Assembly: GCA_024234325.1 (NCBI GenBank)
Contig: JACKOJ010000004.1
Span: 186,001-250,000 of the forward strand
Source: Pseudomonadales bacterium
Lineage (GTDB): Bacteria; Pseudomonadota; Gammaproteobacteria; Pseudomonadales; Pseudohongiellaceae
Reading direction: 5' to 3'
DNA length: 64,000 bases
Below the pieces are notes generated by a model. That model ran no database searches. It was given only the letters and a program-made list of their open reading frames with translations, and was not told the DNA's origin. The position numbers and the translations under genes are program-made. The first letter of the stretch is position 1, and every line of letters starts with the position of its first letter. Shown here one piece after another: positions 63,079 through 64,000 of this stretch.

Positions 63079-64000
63079 CTAACTCATGATTCGATCAGTC
63101 AAATCCACAACCCGGGAAATTTCTTCCAAACTCGTTGTTCCATCCAGCACCCGACGACACGCATCATAAGCAATTGGTCTAAAACCAAAGGATATTGCCA
63201 GATTGCGCATCTCCCTGACGCTGGCTCGACGGGCAATGAGATCATCCATATCACCCGTCACTTTCAGTATTTCGATTACAGACGTACGCCCCTTGTACCC
63301 CTGATGATCACAACTCTTGCACCCTACTGAATTATAAATGAAGAGTTCTGTATCCAGATCAACATCCAGCAGGCGCTTCTCCAACTCGGAGGCCAGCACT
63401 TTTTCTTTGCAATTCGAACACAATTTCCTGATCAAACGCTGGGCAACAACACCAATCAAATTACCCGCGATCACGTCGGGCAAAATACCAATATCCAACA
63501 AGCGGGGAATTGCCCCTATGGCAGAGTTCGTGTGCAGGGTAGAAAAGACTTGATGCCCCGTCATAGCCGCTCGCAAGGCCATTTCGGCTGTCACATGATC
63601 ACGAATCTCTCCGACCAGAATAACATCGGGGTCCTGACGCATCATCGAACGAATCCCTTCGGAAAACCCCATTTTGGCAGCTTCATTCACGGATGACTGG
63701 CGGATCATATTCATGGGGTATTCTATCGGGTCTTCCAAGGTCATGATGTTGACCCCTTCGGTATTGATATGATTTAACACCGAGTACAAGGTCGTTGTTT
63801 TACCGCTACCTGTAGGCCCGGTAACCAGAACAATCCCTTCCGGTCTCGCCAGCATAAGCTGCAAAAGATTGAGGTTTTCTTCGGTTAACCCCAGTTGATT
63901 CAGTTTGACAATACCTTTGTGTCTGTCCAGTATTCGCAACACGATATTTTCGCCATAATTGGTCGGCTGTGCCGCCACACGAAAATCAATCGGCCTGCCA
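63079..64000 (-). CDS. GspE/PilB-family assembly ATPase, C-terminal part (runs off the window)
   Basis: 307 codons are visible; the frame stays open to base 64000, so the N terminus lies outside. Walker A VTGPTGSGKTTTLYSVL, the Asp box (MTLEDPIEYP), Walker B (ILVGEIRD) and the His box (STLHTNSAIG) are present. The four-Cys zinc motif (CSNC ... CKSC) marks an assembly rather than a retraction ATPase. It drives extension of the filament encoded by the following genes. Confidence 0.94.
   Translation of the reverse strand, partial: GRPIDFRVAAQPTNYGENIVLRILDRHKGIVKLNQLGLTEENLNLLQLMLARPEGIVLVTGPTGSGKTTTLYSVLNHINTEGVNIMTLEDPIEYPMNMIRQSSVNEAAKMGFSEGIRSMMRQDPDVILVGEIRDHVTAEMALRAAMTGHQVFSTLHTNSAIGAIPRLLDIGILPDVIAGNLIGVVAQRLIRKLCSNCKEKVLASELEKRLLDVDLDTELFIYNSVGCKSCDHQGYKGRTSVIEILKVTGDMDDLIARRASVREMRNLAISFGFRPIAYDACRRVLDGTTSLEEISRVVDLTDRIMS

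Overview
The window reads as chromosomal DNA of a flagellated, aerobic gammaproteobacterium near Pseudomonadales/Cellvibrionales (inference). The block argG - motY - pyrC - rnt - grxD - argF follows a gene order I know from Pseudomonas. It also has a two-cone class Ia NrdA, a MotY stator-ring protein (sodium-type or Pseudomonas-type flagella) and a PQQ enzyme. Core regions look GC-rich; 28.5-32.4 kb and the far right end are visibly more AT-rich. No CRISPR array, rRNA or transposase gene was seen.

Layout. 0-8 kb: a partial serine protease, a PspB-like small protein, then a leftward run of rubredoxin, metG, a small secreted protein, a secreted matrixin-type metalloprotease and bioY, with a ModE-like regulator and an MscS channel beyond. 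8-28 kb: a di-haem peroxidase with a Met/His-rich tail and its secreted partner; a TM-less RnfB-like ferredoxin coupled to nth; the arginine/pyrimidine block; a PAS-GGDEF-EAL protein; an ECF sigma / anti-sigma / secreted protein / DUF4097 operon; and nrdAB behind a promoter carrying two DnaA boxes, two NrdR boxes and a CRP/Vfr-like palindrome. 28.5-43 kb is an accessory zone: BrnT/BrnA toxin-antitoxin, an Mrr endonuclease, orphan genes, an EEP nuclease, membrane proteins, a GlxA-type regulator, an ABC-F ATPase, a VanX-like dipeptidase, an APS kinase/sulfotransferase pair and a periplasmic FAH-fold protein. Scattered through it is a family of GTGTCAGAGT palindromic repeats. 43-49 kb: a PQQ dehydrogenase, then three neighbouring genes (cyclophilin, a glycine-rich small protein, dinG) all broken by single-base indels, most of them in homopolymers and probably sequence errors. 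49-54 kb: a DUF349/HEAT giant, aroA, tRNA-Gly and tRNA-Pro.

54-64 kb is a leftward type IV filament (pilus/T2SS-like) locus: GspE-type ATPase, GspF-type platform protein, a PilM/PilN-like fusion, a PilO-like protein, an MshK/PilP-like secreted protein, a PilX-like protein and a pilin. These are followed, with overlapping reading frames, by a REC-Fis response regulator and a PrsK-like histidine kinase, then by a second pilin and a diverged pilin paralogue that has lost the prepilin-peptidase site. It is the best candidate here for an undescribed system: a filament machine with its own built-in two-component switch and a non-processable pilin homologue.
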